This document shows, piece after piece, positions 26,753-35,251 of a DNA stretch of 64,000 nucleotides. The position numbers and the translations under genes are program-made. The stretch is taken from NCBI GenBank assembly GCA_040398465.1, contig JBBAUA010000014.1:9567-73566 (forward strand), given 5' to 3'. The number at the start of each line of letters is the position of its first letter. Within the stretch, counting starts at the first letter, position 1. The stretch is from UBA7672 sp040398465. Lineage in GTDB: Bacteria > Pseudomonadota > Alphaproteobacteria > Caulobacterales > Hyphomonadaceae. The notes below the pieces were generated by a model that did no database searches, was not told the origin of the DNA, and saw only the letters and a program-made list of their open reading frames with translations.

Positions 26753-27747
26753 CGCTGAAACTGCGCGACGTTGTCGTCCGCAAGGGCGCGTTTCGGCTCG
26801 CCGCCGATTTTGAAGTCGCCGCCAGCGGCGTCACCGTCGTGTTCGGTCCTTCAGGCTCTGGCAAATCGAGCCTGCTGTCCGCGATTGCGGGGCTGAATCG
26901 GCTTGAGTCCGGCAGCCTCAGCCTCAGCGGCCGCGTGCTGGAAGATGCGAGCACCGGCGTCCGCATCCCTGCGCATCAGCGCGGCATCGGCCTTGTCTTC
27001 CAGGACGCGCGCCTGTTTCCGCATCTCACCGTGCGCGGCAATCTGGACTACGCCGAACATCGCCGCCCCGCTGCGCGCAACGCGCCCATCGTCGTCGAGA
27101 TCGCGCGCCGCCTTGAGTTCGAGGACCTGCTTGACCGGCCGGTCCGCAATCTCTCCGGCGGGGAGCGCAGCCGCGTCGCGCTGGCCCGCGCCATCGTCTC
27201 TGCGCCCGAGCTGCTGTTGCTCGACGAACCTTTCGCCGCGCTCGATGGCCGCCGCCGCCATGATTTCCTGGCGCTCCTGCGAGAGTTGTCGAACGAGCAG
27301 CGCCTGCCGATGGTCGTCGTCACCCACAACATCGACGATGCGGCCGAGTTGGCCAACGATGTGATCGCCACGCATGACGGCCAGGTGATCGCATACGGCG
27401 CCGCGCCCGACGTCATGGCGCGCGCGGAGTTCGCGAGCCTGCTCGACCGCCGCGATCTTGGCGCGCGTGTGCCGGCATCGGCAGTTGCGGGCGGTTCGGT
27501 CGAGGGCGTGTGGGTAAGGGCTGACAGCGTGCTTCTGGCCTCCGAGCGTCCCCGCGGAATCTCCGCCCGGCACGTTTGGGAAGGCAAGGTCTACTCCATC
27601 CTCCAGGAGGACGCGCGCGGCGTTCTGGTTTCAATCGCGACAGAAGCGGGCTATATTCTGTCACGTATAACGCCCGAAGCGCTCGCCGATCTCCAGCTGG
27701 AGCAAGGCAAGCAGGCCTGGGCGGTGGTGAAGGCGCACGCTCTCTAG
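26749..27747 (+). CDS. modC: Molybdate ABC transporter ATPase ModC
   Basis: 332 residues. GTG start at 26749 overlapping the modB stop (GTGA). Walker A is VVFGPSGSGKSSLL, the Q-loop VFQDARLFPHLTV, the signature NLSGGERSRVALARA, Walker B ELLLLDEPFAALD and the H-loop VVVTHNIDDA. The C-terminal 70 or so residues form a molybdopterin-binding (Mop) regulatory domain, as in E. coli ModC, which senses molybdate and closes the pump when levels are high. Supplies energy for the ModB channel. Confidence 0.95.
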   Translation: MTLKLRDVVVRKGAFRLAADFEVAASGVTVVFGPSGSGKSSLLSAIAGLNRLESGSLSLSGRVLEDASTGVRIPAHQRGIGLVFQDARLFPHLTVRGNLDYAEHRRPAARNAPIVVEIARRLEFEDLLDRPVRNLSGGERSRVALARAIVSAPELLLLDEPFAALDGRRRHDFLALLRELSNEQRLPMVVVTHNIDDAAELANDVIATHDGQVIAYGAAPDVMARAEFASLLDRRDLGARVPASAVAGGSVEGVWVRADSVLLASERPRGISARHVWEGKVYSILQEDARGVLVSIATEAGYILSRITPEALADLQLEQGKQAWAVVKAHAL

Positions 27748-27756
27748 GGTGGCAGC

Positions 27757-28539
27757 ATGAAGTCGATGCTTTCCGGGCTGGCCGCCGCGTTTGTGCTTGC
27801 GGGCTGTAGCGATCCCGCTCCCGCACCCTCTGTTGAACAGGCCGCGCCGGTCGTCTTCGCAGCAGCAAGCCTGACCGAGGTGCTCCAGACGGTTGGCGAG
27901 CTGTACGCCGCCGACGGCCATCCCGAGCCAAGGTTCAGTTTCGCAGGCAGTTCCGCCCTTGCAAAACAGCTGGAGCAGGGCGCCGAGGCGGACATCTTCA
28001 TCTCTGCGGATGAGGCCTGGATGGATTATGCGACGGAGAAATCGCTGATCGACCTCGCCACACGCGTCACGCTTCTCACCAATGAACTTGTTCTGGTCGC
28101 CCCGGCCGGTGCACCGATCACGCTGGAACTCGCCGCCGGCATGGATCTGGTCGGAGCGATCAAAGGCGGAAAGCTTGCACTGGCCGACCCCGACTCCGTC
28201 CCCGCAGGCAAGTATGCGCGCGAGGCGCTCACCCACTTCGGCGCGTGGGATGCTGTCGCGTCGAGCGTTGCCCGTGCGGAGAACGTCCGCAGCGCGCTGC
28301 GATTCGTTGAGACGGGGGATGCTGCCGCCGGGATCGTGTATGCAACCGACGCCGCCGCCGCCGGGTCAGCGGTTCAGGTCGTTGGCGTGTTTCCAGCTGG
28401 CTCGCACACCCCGATCACCTATCCAGCGGCGCTTCTCGCAGGAAAGGCCGACGGGCCGGGCGCAGCCTTTCTCGATTTCCTCACTTCGGAACCTGCTCGC
28501 AAGGCCTTCGAGGACGCCGGCTTTGGCCTTGTGCGCTGA
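27757..28539 (+). CDS. modA: Molybdate-binding lipoprotein ModA
   Basis: 260 residues with a lipoprotein signal (SGLAAAFVLAGCSDPA), so anchored rather than free in the periplasm as in E. coli. Family features: VVFAAASLTEVLQTVG at the mature N-terminus, FSFAGSSALAKQLEQGAEAD for oxyanion binding and AGIVYATDAAAAG near residue 190. It starts 9 bases after modC. Being last in the operon is unusual; modA usually comes first. It hands molybdate, or possibly tungstate, to ModB. Confidence 0.93.
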   Translation: MKSMLSGLAAAFVLAGCSDPAPAPSVEQAAPVVFAAASLTEVLQTVGELYAADGHPEPRFSFAGSSALAKQLEQGAEADIFISADEAWMDYATEKSLIDLATRVTLLTNELVLVAPAGAPITLELAAGMDLVGAIKGGKLALADPDSVPAGKYAREALTHFGAWDAVASSVARAENVRSALRFVETGDAAAGIVYATDAAAAGSAVQVVGVFPAGSHTPITYPAALLAGKADGPGAAFLDFLTSEPARKAFEDAGFGLVR

Positions 28540-28595
28540 GAGGAAACCCGGGCGCACCTCTCGGCACCGTGAAGATTTTCGTGCTTTGCGTGCAT

Positions 28596-28614
28596 GGGCG
28601 CCCTAGCGGCGCCC
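28596..28614 (+). terminator. Possible terminator after modA
   Basis: GGGCGCC / GGCGCCC stem of 7 bases with a 5-base loop, about 57 bases after the modA stop. No real T-run follows, so it may be weak or Rho-assisted. Confidence 0.35.
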
Positions 28615-28694
28615 CCGTTGCCGTGCGGGGCAAGTACGTTCACTATCCGCGCTACCTGCGCCGCATCAGATCTGCGCACATGGGGAGATTGAAT

Positions 28695-30755
28695 ATGAAG
28701 CGTTCGCACAAGATCGGCTTGTTGGCCCTCGGGCTCGCTGGAGCCGCCTCTGTGATCGCACTGAGCGCAACTGCTGCGCCCGAGAGCGTGAAGATTGCCG
28801 GCACCCGCGTCGACAACTTCATGCTGCCCGACCAGACCGGCATGGGCCACGAGCTGTTCTACTACAAGAACGCCCCCGCAGTGGTCATCGTATCCGGTGC
28901 GCTGGGCGACGACGCCACCAAGAAAGCTGCCGCCGAACTCGCCAAGCTCAGGGTCCAGTACGAGGCCAAGGGCGTCCACTTCGTGATGCTGAACTCCTCG
29001 CTGGAGGACAGCCGCGACGAGATCATCCATGAAGCCGCCCATCTTGGCGTCCCCATGCTGGCGGACAGCCTGCAGCTTGTGGGCCGCTCGCTCGGCGTGA
29101 CCAAGACCGGCGAAGCTTTCGTGGTGAACCCGAAAACCTGGACTGTCGCCTACCACGGCCCCGTCACCGAAACGCTCGGCGACAAGAAGGTGAAAGGCGC
29201 CAGCGTCGCCGCGGCGATCGACTCGCTGCTGGCTGGCGGCATGCCGAAGGTCACGCAAGCCTCGGTCAAGGGCAAGGCGATCGCCTTCCCGGATCGCGTA
29301 AAGGCCCCGCAATGGAAGGACATCTCCTACGCCAAGGACGTCGCGCCTGTGCTGCAGGCGAAGTGCGTTGTCTGCCACACGGAAGGCGGCATGGGCCCGT
29401 TTCCGATGGACAGCTACCAGACCGTCAAGACCATGGCGCCGATGATCCGCGAGTCGCTGCGCACCAAGCGGATGCCTCCGTTCCACTCGGACGCCCATTG
29501 GGGCAACTGGTCCAACGACATGCTTCTGTCGAATGACCAGATCAAGACGGTCATCAACTGGGTTGAGGCTGGCGCACCGCGCGGCGAGGGCAATGATCCG
29601 CTCGCCGAGAAGAAATACGTGCCGCCGGAATGGCCGCTGGGCCAGCCCGACGCGATCGTCGAAATCCCTGCCTTCGACGTGCCGGAGAGCGGCTACATCG
29701 ACTACCAGGAGCGTTCGGTCGACGCGAAGCTCACCGAAGGCAAGTGGCTGAAGGCGACGGCATGGTCCGGGTCTTCGCCCGCTGTCCACCACGCGCTGGC
29801 CGGCTGGATTCCAGAAGTCCGTGAAGACGGCAAGGGCTTCTCGTGGAACACGTCGCTCGGCGGCTACGGTCCGGGCGGCGAGGCGAACCTCACGCCGGAC
29901 GATACCGGCATCTACATCCCGCCGGGCGGCTCGTACGCCTACCAGATGCACTACACGAGCAACGGCAAGAAGATCACCGACAAGACCAAGGTCGGCTACT
30001 ACTTCTACAAGGAAGCCCCCACCAAGATCCTGCGCCAGACCAGCGTGACGGACTTCTCGCTGGAGATTCCCGCTGGCGCCTCGCGTCACCACGAGACGGC
30101 GTATATCATCTTCCCGGATGATGCCGAGATCTTCGGAACGCAGCCGCACTGCCACTCGCGCTGCTATTCCACCAAGCTGACGATCCGCTACCCGGATGGC
30201 CGCGAGGAAGTTCTGCTGAACCAGCCGCGCTATGACTTCGGCTGGCAGCGTGAATACCATTTCGAGCCGATGCTTCAGGTTCCGAAAGGCTCGATGATGA
30301 TCGCCGACTACGTGTTCGACAACTCGGAGAACAACCCGGCGAACCCGGATCCGAAGCACAAGGTCACGTTCGGCGAGCAGACCTCCGAAGAGATGCTGTT
30401 CACATTCATGCGCTTCCGCTTCAAGAACGAGACGGTCACCAACCGTCGTGACGACCTGATGAAGGAGCTGCAGACCTCCGTCGTGTTCGGCGCCTTCGAC
30501 GACGATCGCAACGGCGAGATCAACGTGGCGGAGCTCCGCAACGACCCGCGCTTCGGCGCACTCAAGGGTTATGTCGGCATGGTCGACGCCAACAAGAACG
30601 GCACGCTGAACCTGGCCGAATGGACCACGGCCATGAACATGATGCAGCAGATGCGCACCCGTTCCAGCGCAGCGCCTGCCGCGGCGACCGCTCCGGCCGT
30701 CAAGCCGGATGCTGGCGCGAAGGCGATGCTCGACAACGTGACAGGCGACCACTAG
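28695..30755 (+). CDS. Exported redoxin-fold / cytochrome c / copper monooxygenase-like / EF-hand protein
   Basis: 686 residues. The ATG at 28695 has GGGGAGA upstream and starts a signal peptide (IGLLALGLAGAASVIALSATAA). Residues about 30-190 resemble a thioredoxin/AhpC fold but have no cysteine where the active-site pair should be. A c-type haem site follows (Cys224-x-x-Cys-His228 in CVVCHTEGGMGPF). Residues about 340-590 look like a type II copper ascorbate-dependent monooxygenase: His365-His366, MHYTSNGK, His485-Cys-His487, and YDFGWQREYHF with DNSENNPANPDP. Two EF-hand loops lie near 602 and 631. Probably a periplasmic copper/haem oxidoreductase; substrate unknown. Confidence 0.8.
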   Translation: MKRSHKIGLLALGLAGAASVIALSATAAPESVKIAGTRVDNFMLPDQTGMGHELFYYKNAPAVVIVSGALGDDATKKAAAELAKLRVQYEAKGVHFVMLNSSLEDSRDEIIHEAAHLGVPMLADSLQLVGRSLGVTKTGEAFVVNPKTWTVAYHGPVTETLGDKKVKGASVAAAIDSLLAGGMPKVTQASVKGKAIAFPDRVKAPQWKDISYAKDVAPVLQAKCVVCHTEGGMGPFPMDSYQTVKTMAPMIRESLRTKRMPPFHSDAHWGNWSNDMLLSNDQIKTVINWVEAGAPRGEGNDPLAEKKYVPPEWPLGQPDAIVEIPAFDVPESGYIDYQERSVDAKLTEGKWLKATAWSGSSPAVHHALAGWIPEVREDGKGFSWNTSLGGYGPGGEANLTPDDTGIYIPPGGSYAYQMHYTSNGKKITDKTKVGYYFYKEAPTKILRQTSVTDFSLEIPAGASRHHETAYIIFPDDAEIFGTQPHCHSRCYSTKLTIRYPDGREEVLLNQPRYDFGWQREYHFEPMLQVPKGSMMIADYVFDNSENNPANPDPKHKVTFGEQTSEEMLFTFMRFRFKNETVTNRRDDLMKELQTSVVFGAFDDDRNGEINVAELRNDPRFGALKGYVGMVDANKNGTLNLAEWTTAMNMMQQMRTRSSAAPAAATAPAVKPDAGAKAMLDNVTGDH

Positions 30756-30781
30756 GCCAGTCCGTCTTCCAGAAGTGTGGA

Positions 30782-30801
30782 CCCGCCGGGCAACCGGCGG
30801 G
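30782..30801 (+). terminator. Terminator-like hairpin
   Basis: CCCGCCGG / CCGGCGGG stem of 8 bases with a GCAA tetraloop, 27 bases after the stop of the copper/haem protein. The following GCCATTCATTTCC is only modestly T-rich. Confidence 0.55.
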
Positions 30802-30996
30802 GCCATTCATTTCCGCGGGACCTCTTTTGACCCTGCATGGAGTGGGCGCTTGTAACCTCCCGCAGACGATCTACTTCACGGTCACGACGCGACGGATTTG
30901 GTGGATTCCGTCAGAGCGGTGTTTCGCCGGCACGTGCACGACTGCGCCCATGCACCATGGAAGCGCGGTTGAGTTGCGGGGGACGTTTTGACCGGA

Positions 30997-31359
30997 ATGA
31001 GTGAAAATGGTGCGCCGGGGTCATTGCTGGTGCTTGCGGTCGATGACGACGCGCTCATCCAGATGAACACCGTGGCCATGCTCGAAGAGCTGGGCCATCG
31101 CGTCCTCGAAGCGTCCAATGGCGCCGCGGCGCTCGAGATCGTTCGGCAGAATCCGGCGATCGACGTCGTCCTGACCGACTTCGCCATGCCCAGGATGACC
31201 GGCCGCGATCTCGCCATCGCCATCGCGCGCGAGAAGCCGGGCCTGCCGGTGATCCTGGCTACGGGTTTCGTCGAACTGCCGCCGGGCGAGAGTTTCGACG
31301 CCAAGATGCTGCAGAAGCCCTTCGGCCTCGCTGAGCTGGCGCGCGTCCTGAAGCGCTGA
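30997..31359 (+). CDS. Single-domain response regulator (receiver only)
   Basis: About 120 residues from the ATG at 30997; a TTG at 30988 is an alternative. All receiver landmarks are present: acidic pair in LAVDDDALIQM, phospho-acceptor Asp in VVLTDFAMPRMTG, ILATGF for the switch Thr, and the invariant Lys in MLQKPFGLAEL. With no output domain it probably works as a phosphate shuttle or binds a partner, as DivK-like and HWE-linked receivers do. No kinase gene is adjacent; the nearest is the HWE kinase at 3639. Confidence 0.88.
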   Translation: MSENGAPGSLLVLAVDDDALIQMNTVAMLEELGHRVLEASNGAAALEIVRQNPAIDVVLTDFAMPRMTGRDLAIAIAREKPGLPVILATGFVELPPGESFDAKMLQKPFGLAELARVLKR

Positions 31360-31362
31360 GGC

Positions 31363-31665
31363 TCAGTATTCGGGAAAGAATTCAGTCCCGAGATAGCCGA
31401 TATCGAAATGCCGGCGATTGTAGTCGGCAAACCGCGCTGCGTGCTGCTCTGCTTCAAGGCTGGTTGCGAAGCGGCGATACCCGAGCCACGTCCCATCGCC
31501 CAGCGGTAGCGCGCCCTGCTGAAGCGCCAGGTGGGCATGGCGCTCGGGTACGGCCCAGCGGTTGCGCCAGTGGCCCGGTTCGGCGTCCACCGGCTGCTCG
31601 ACTGGAGTTGTGCGTTCGAGAACTTTCACGCCAGCAGACGAACCAGAAGACTGGACCTGTTTCAC
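31363..31665 (-). CDS. Small protein of unknown function
   Basis: 100 residues from a GTG at 31663-31665 with a good ribosome site, AAGGAG, nine bases upstream. The C-terminal half (WLGYRRFATSLEAEQHAARF, then DIGYLGTEFFPEY) looks like a real folded domain rich in aromatic residues; the N-terminal 30 residues look disordered. No signal peptide. It converges with the receiver gene 3 bases away and lies directly downstream of tRNA-Asn on the same strand. I do not recognise the family. Confidence 0.55.
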   Translation of the reverse strand: MKQVQSSGSSAGVKVLERTTPVEQPVDAEPGHWRNRWAVPERHAHLALQQGALPLGDGTWLGYRRFATSLEAEQHAARFADYNRRHFDIGYLGTEFFPEY

Positions 31666-31705
31666 GGCGTCTCGCTCCTTGCCAGCCGAAGGCCGGCAAA
31701 AGGAA

Positions 31706-31781
31706 TGGCTCCCTGAGCTGGACTCGAACCAGCGACCATTCGATTAACAGTCGAATGCTCTACCAACTGAGCTATCAGGGA
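31706..31781 (-). tRNA. tRNA-Asn (GTT)
   Basis: On the minus strand the acceptor stem TCCCTGA (from 31781) pairs with TCAGGGA (31716-31710), followed by discriminator G and an encoded CCA at 31708-31706. The D-arm GCTCAGTTGGTAGAGC, anticodon loop CTGTTAA with anticodon GTT, and T-arm GCTGGTTCGAGTCCAGC are all complete. 76 bases with CCA. Confidence 0.97.
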
Positions 31782-31933
31782 GCACGGTTGGAGGCGGGGG
31801 TATAGCTGCCGGATATTACTGGTTCAATAGCGGTTCTCTGCTGCGTGCCGGAAATCGGCCATCCGGGTGCGTGCTTCTGTGAAAAACCGAAACATCCCAG
31901 AGCAAAGGCCCAGCCCAAATGCAAAAGAAGAGG

Positions 31934-31955
31934 GCGGGAGCCAAGAGGCTCCCGC
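31934..31955 (-). terminator. Terminator downstream of tRNA-Cys
   Basis: GCGGGAGCC / GGCTCCCGC, a perfect 9-base stem with an AAGA loop. On the minus strand it is followed by the T-rich CCTCTTCTTTTGC. It lies about 130 bases after tRNA-Cys and would separate that transcript from tRNA-Asn. Confidence 0.7.
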
Positions 31956-32084
31956 AAAGGCGTTTGGGTGATGGTGGGGTGTCTTCAAGGGAAGACAGGG
32001 CCAACATCGCCCCGTTCGGTAAACAAGAGGTTAATGCTTAACCGTCTCGCGAAAATTGTCGGGAATTCGTTTCGAAGGTGAAGG

Positions 32085-32158
32085 TGGAGGCCTCGCCCGG
32101 AATCGAACCGGGGTGCAAGGATTTGCAGTCCTCTGCGTAACCACTCCGCCACGAGGCC
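32085..32158 (-). tRNA. tRNA-Cys (GCA)
   Basis: On the minus strand the acceptor stem GGCCTCG (from 32158) pairs with CGAGGCC, followed by T and an encoded CCA at 32087-32085. The anticodon loop CTGCAAA gives anticodon GCA, and the T-arm CCCCGGTTCGATTCCGGG is perfect. 74 bases. Confidence 0.97.
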
Positions 32159-32221
32159 TCACTCAAACCGGCGCTGGCGGAGCGTCGGTAGGGCGCGTTG
32201 CGCCGGTTGGTGCGTATGCTA

Positions 32222-32253
32222 AGAGCCCCCAGCGCACAAGACCCAGGGGCTCT
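32222..32253. other. Long-loop hairpin upstream of the PCMT gene
   Basis: AGAGCCCC at 32222-32229 pairs with GGGGCTCT at 32246-32253 across a 16-base loop. It lies between divergent tRNA-Cys and the PCMT-like gene, where no transcript should be ending, so it may be a leader structure of the PCMT-tolC transcript rather than a terminator. Confidence 0.35.
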
Positions 32254-32289
32254 GCTGGCGATTCTGTGCATCAGATATGGGACTGAATC

Positions 32290-32940
32290 GTGGATCTGGA
32301 AGCCGCCCGCATCGCGATGATCGACAGCCAGGTGCGCGTCAATGACGTTACCGACCGCCGGCTGATCTCTGCCTTGATCGCTGTGCCGCGCGAGGTTTTC
32401 GTACCCGCCGCCAAGCGCGCCTCCGCCTATGCCGACATCGCCGTCGAGACGCGTCCGGGCCGCTGGATGGCGGCTGCGCGGGATTTCTCCAAGCTGATCA
32501 ACATCGCAGCTGTCCGCCCCGAAGATCGCGTTCTCGATATCGCGCCGGGCACAGGCTATTCGAGCGCGGTTCTCGCCCGCCTGGCTGGATCGGTTGTTGC
32601 GCTGGAAGACGATGAAGCCGGTACGAAACAATTGCGGGATGGCCTCGCCGCCGCCAATGCCTCGGGCGTCGAGGTTGTGACGGGGCCGCTGCACGCTGGC
32701 TTCCCCAGCAAGGGTCCGTATGACGTAATCATCGTCAACGGCGCCGTTGAGGAGGTGCCGTCCGCATGGCTGGCGCAGCTGGCGGAAGGGGGCAGGCTCG
32801 CGGTTCCGGTGGCTGAAGGCGGTGTCCGAAGGGCGCGGCTCTACTCGGCTTCAGGCGGCAAGACGGCCTGGCGGACGCCCTTCGATACGCCCTTCCCCGC
32901 ACTTCCCGGCTTTGAAAAAGCCGCGGAATTTCGCTTTTAG
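32290..32940 (+). CDS. Protein-L-isoaspartate O-methyltransferase-like protein
   Basis: 216 residues from a GTG at 32290. Begins with the family N-terminus (ARIAMIDSQVRVNDVTDRRL, then VPREVFVP) and has the SAM motif VLDIAPGTGYSSAVLARLAG. The usual catalytic stretch GDG is replaced by VTGPLHAGFPSKGPYDVII, and true PCMT substrate residues are not evident, so it may not repair isoaspartate. In alphaproteobacteria this PCMT-like gene is often found directly upstream of tolC, as here, suggesting a link to envelope export rather than protein repair. Confidence 0.85.
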   Translation: MDLEAARIAMIDSQVRVNDVTDRRLISALIAVPREVFVPAAKRASAYADIAVETRPGRWMAAARDFSKLINIAAVRPEDRVLDIAPGTGYSSAVLARLAGSVVALEDDEAGTKQLRDGLAAANASGVEVVTGPLHAGFPSKGPYDVIIVNGAVEEVPSAWLAQLAEGGRLAVPVAEGGVRRARLYSASGGKTAWRTPFDTPFPALPGFEKAAEFRF

Positions 32941-33059
32941 AGAGAATCTCAACCTTTCGGACCGTACTTTCTGGCAACGTCATCTAGCGCCGCGGCCGGC
33001 TGAGCATTCAATGTTCGATGGGCGCCGGGCTGGGACAGTCGGGACCTGAGGTATTCGTC

Positions 33060-34361
33060 ATGAGATTTTTGGCAGCCGCCGTGCTGATGTGCTCGGTCTC
33101 GGCCCCCGCTTTGGCGCAGGTGAGCCAGGACACGCTGGCCGAGGCGGTGGATTCCGCCATCTCCAACAATCCGGAATTGATGGCGCAGCGGAAGATCAGG
33201 GCCTTCGCCGACGAGAACCTCAATCAGGCGGAAGCCCAGATGGGACCGCAGCTCAATCTCAATGGCACGTTCGGCGCCGAATACACCACCGTTGGACGGC
33301 AGGTGACCTCTGCCTCTGGCACCTTTCCCTATGACGGCGAACAACAGCGAGCGACCGTGGGCCTCGAAGCGCGTCAGTCGCTGTGGTCTGGTGGCTCTCT
33401 GACAGCTCAGCGCGATCAGGCAATGGCGGGCGTTACCGCCGCACAGGCCGAACTCATCGGCGCTGAACAGAATCTCGTTCTCCAGGTCGTCACGGTGTTC
33501 ATGGACGTCCGCCGCGCCGAGCGCGAAGTGGAAATCCGCGGCCGAAACGTCAGCTCGCTCGGCCAGCAGGTGAAAGCCGCGCGCGACCGCTTCGATGTGG
33601 GCGACGTGACCCGCACTGACGTTGCTCAGGCCGAGGCGCGTGAAGGCGCATCGAAGGCCGAACTTGCCGCCGCAACCTCGCGCCGCGCCCGCGCCCGCGC
33701 CGATTACGAACAGGTCGTCGGCCGTCCGCCGGTCCAGCTTGCCGCCCCGCCGCCGACGCCTGCGCTGCCGGCCTCGCTTGACGAGGCCATCGCTGTCGCC
33801 CGCGCCAACAATCCAGCCGTCGCTGCCGCCCGCGCACGCGAGATTCAGAGCGAACGCGGCGTCGATGTCGCCCGCGGCCGCCTTGCGCCGCAGTTCGACC
33901 TTGTCGGTAATGCCGGCTTTGTCGAGTCGCGCCAGGACGACACGTTCCGCGATTCGAATGTCGGCCTCGTCGCCGAATTCCGGTTCCCGCTGTTCGACAG
34001 CGGCCTGCTGCAGTCCCGCACCCGCGGCGCGCAGCTTGAGGCCGACCGCGCCCGTTATGAGAGAATGGGGATCGAGCGCCAGATCACCGCGCAGGTCACC
34101 GCATCGTGGAACCAGCTGATCGCCGCGCGCGAGGAAATCGCCGCATCCACAAGCCGCGTGGCTGCCGCCGAGATCGCCCTTGAAGGGGCGGAGCAGGAGC
34201 TGGCCGTCGGCGAGCGCATCACGCTCGACGTGCTCGACCAGGAGCGCGAACTGCTCGAGGCCCAGCTGGGTCAGGTGGACGCGGAACGGGCAGCCTACAT
34301 GACGGCGCACGAACTGCTGTCGGCGATGGGCGAACTGCGTCCGGAACTGATTGCCGAATAG
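33060..34361 (+). CDS. tolC: TolC-family outer-membrane export channel
   Basis: 433 residues. The ATG at 33060 has GAGG ten bases upstream and starts a signal peptide (FLAAAVLMCSVSAPALAQV). The two repeated halves of the family are visible: AVDSAISNNPELMAQR / LNQAEAQMGPQLNLNGTFG and EAIAVARANNPAVAAARARE / RGRLAPQFDLVGNAG, with long alpha-helical coiled coils between. Forms the trimeric channel for type I secretion and RND efflux pumps. No pump genes lie beside it, so it probably serves several exporters. Confidence 0.93.
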   Translation: MRFLAAAVLMCSVSAPALAQVSQDTLAEAVDSAISNNPELMAQRKIRAFADENLNQAEAQMGPQLNLNGTFGAEYTTVGRQVTSASGTFPYDGEQQRATVGLEARQSLWSGGSLTAQRDQAMAGVTAAQAELIGAEQNLVLQVVTVFMDVRRAEREVEIRGRNVSSLGQQVKAARDRFDVGDVTRTDVAQAEAREGASKAELAAATSRRARARADYEQVVGRPPVQLAAPPPTPALPASLDEAIAVARANNPAVAAARAREIQSERGVDVARGRLAPQFDLVGNAGFVESRQDDTFRDSNVGLVAEFRFPLFDSGLLQSRTRGAQLEADRARYERMGIERQITAQVTASWNQLIAAREEIAASTSRVAAAEIALEGAEQELAVGERITLDVLDQERELLEAQLGQVDAERAAYMTAHELLSAMGELRPELIAE

Positions 34362-34486
34362 TGGCGGACGGGCGCCCGGACCGTCCCGGCGTTAACGAAT
34401 TCCACACCATAGGACTGTCTATTCCTTAATGCGTCGGGGCTGGTGAATCGCGCCTTCCCCGAGCCTTGGGAATAAAGAGGACGGCC

Positions 34487-35080
34487 ATGTCTGCCGAACA
34501 AGCTCAACGCGAACCGACCATGGAGGAGATCCTCGCCTCCATCCGGCGGATCATTTCCGAGGAAGACCGTCCGTCCGACAGCGGCGGAGAGGTTCTCGAC
34601 CTGCAGCCGCCGACCCCGCCGCCCGTCGAGGCCAAGGCGCCCCCGCGCCACGAGCCCGAGCCGGCGATCGCGCGTTCGCCGCCACCGCGCATTTTCGAAC
34701 AACCTGATCCGCTGCCTTCGCGCGCGCTGGAAGACGACCTGATGGTTGTCGAACACGAAGCCGAATACGAGCCGATGCCGGAGCCAGAGCCTGCTCCCGC
34801 ACCGCAACCAGCACCGACACCCCAGGCAACCGCTCCGCAAGCCGAGTGGCGCCCAATGAACCAGGAAACGCTTACCAGCGAACCCGTCGCCCACCAGGCC
34901 GCCGGCTCGCTCTCGAAACTGATGGGCTCGATGCTCGTCTCCTCCGGCGCGACGCTGGACGATGTCGTGCGTGAACTCATGAAGCCAATGCTGAAGGAGT
35001 GGCTGGACGCCAACCTGTCGGCGATCGTCGAAGCCGAAGTTGCAAAGGAGATCGATCGCATCCGCCGCATGGCTCGCTAG
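34487..35080 (+). CDS. popZ: Polar organizing protein PopZ
   Basis: 197 residues. PopZ self-assembles at cell poles, anchors ParB/parS and recruits polarity factors in Caulobacter and relatives. The short N-terminal helix EPTMEEILASIRRIISEE binds partners; a 90-residue Pro/Glu-rich disordered linker follows; and the C-terminal helices LDDVVRELMKPMLKEWLDAN and LSAIVEAEVAKEIDRIRRMA drive oligomerisation. The ATG at 34487 has AAGAGGA upstream. The order tolC-popZ-valS is the usual one in Caulobacter relatives. Confidence 0.95.
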   Translation: MSAEQAQREPTMEEILASIRRIISEEDRPSDSGGEVLDLQPPTPPPVEAKAPPRHEPEPAIARSPPPRIFEQPDPLPSRALEDDLMVVEHEAEYEPMPEPEPAPAPQPAPTPQATAPQAEWRPMNQETLTSEPVAHQAAGSLSKLMGSMLVSSGATLDDVVRELMKPMLKEWLDANLSAIVEAEVAKEIDRIRRMAR

Positions 35081-35151
35081 GAGCCGCGGGGAACAGGCCG
35101 CATCGGCGGCATACAAGGACGTCGGACTGACCCAACAAGCTTACGCCACAG

Positions 35152-35180
35152 GGCGCACCTTAACCGGTGCGCCTTTTGCG
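35152..35180 (+). terminator. Intrinsic terminator after popZ
   Basis: GGCGCACC (35152-35159) pairs with GGTGCGCC (35166-35173) around a six-base loop, followed by TTTTGCGTTT. A classic terminator separating popZ from valS. Confidence 0.88.
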
Positions 35181-35251
35181 TTTCGGCCGCAGCCAGGCCG
35201 GGCAGGCGGCAGCCTGATGACAACCCAGCCGCCCCGCGTTATCCGCATCCC

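Noticed and set aside
28419..30806. 795-codon open frame on the minus strand
   Set aside because: It is the mirror of the copper/haem protein gene in high-GC DNA, has no domain and is rich in Arg, Gly, Val and His. Long antisense frames such as 2601-4082 and 5171-6148 were dropped for the same reason.
32029..32043. GGTTAATGCTTAACC palindrome near tRNA-Cys
   Set aside because: It resembles a CtrA half-site pair but the spacing (3 bases, not 7) is wrong, and no promoter needs it there. Left as coincidence.
31706..32158. tRNA-Asn and tRNA-Cys as insertion sites of a mobile element
   Set aside because: No integrase, direct repeat of a tRNA end, or foreign-looking cargo was found beside them.
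34394..34440. Possible CtrA site before popZ (GTTAACGAATT and CCTTAATGCG)
   Set aside because: The two TTAA cores are too far apart for the TTAA-N7-TTAA consensus.
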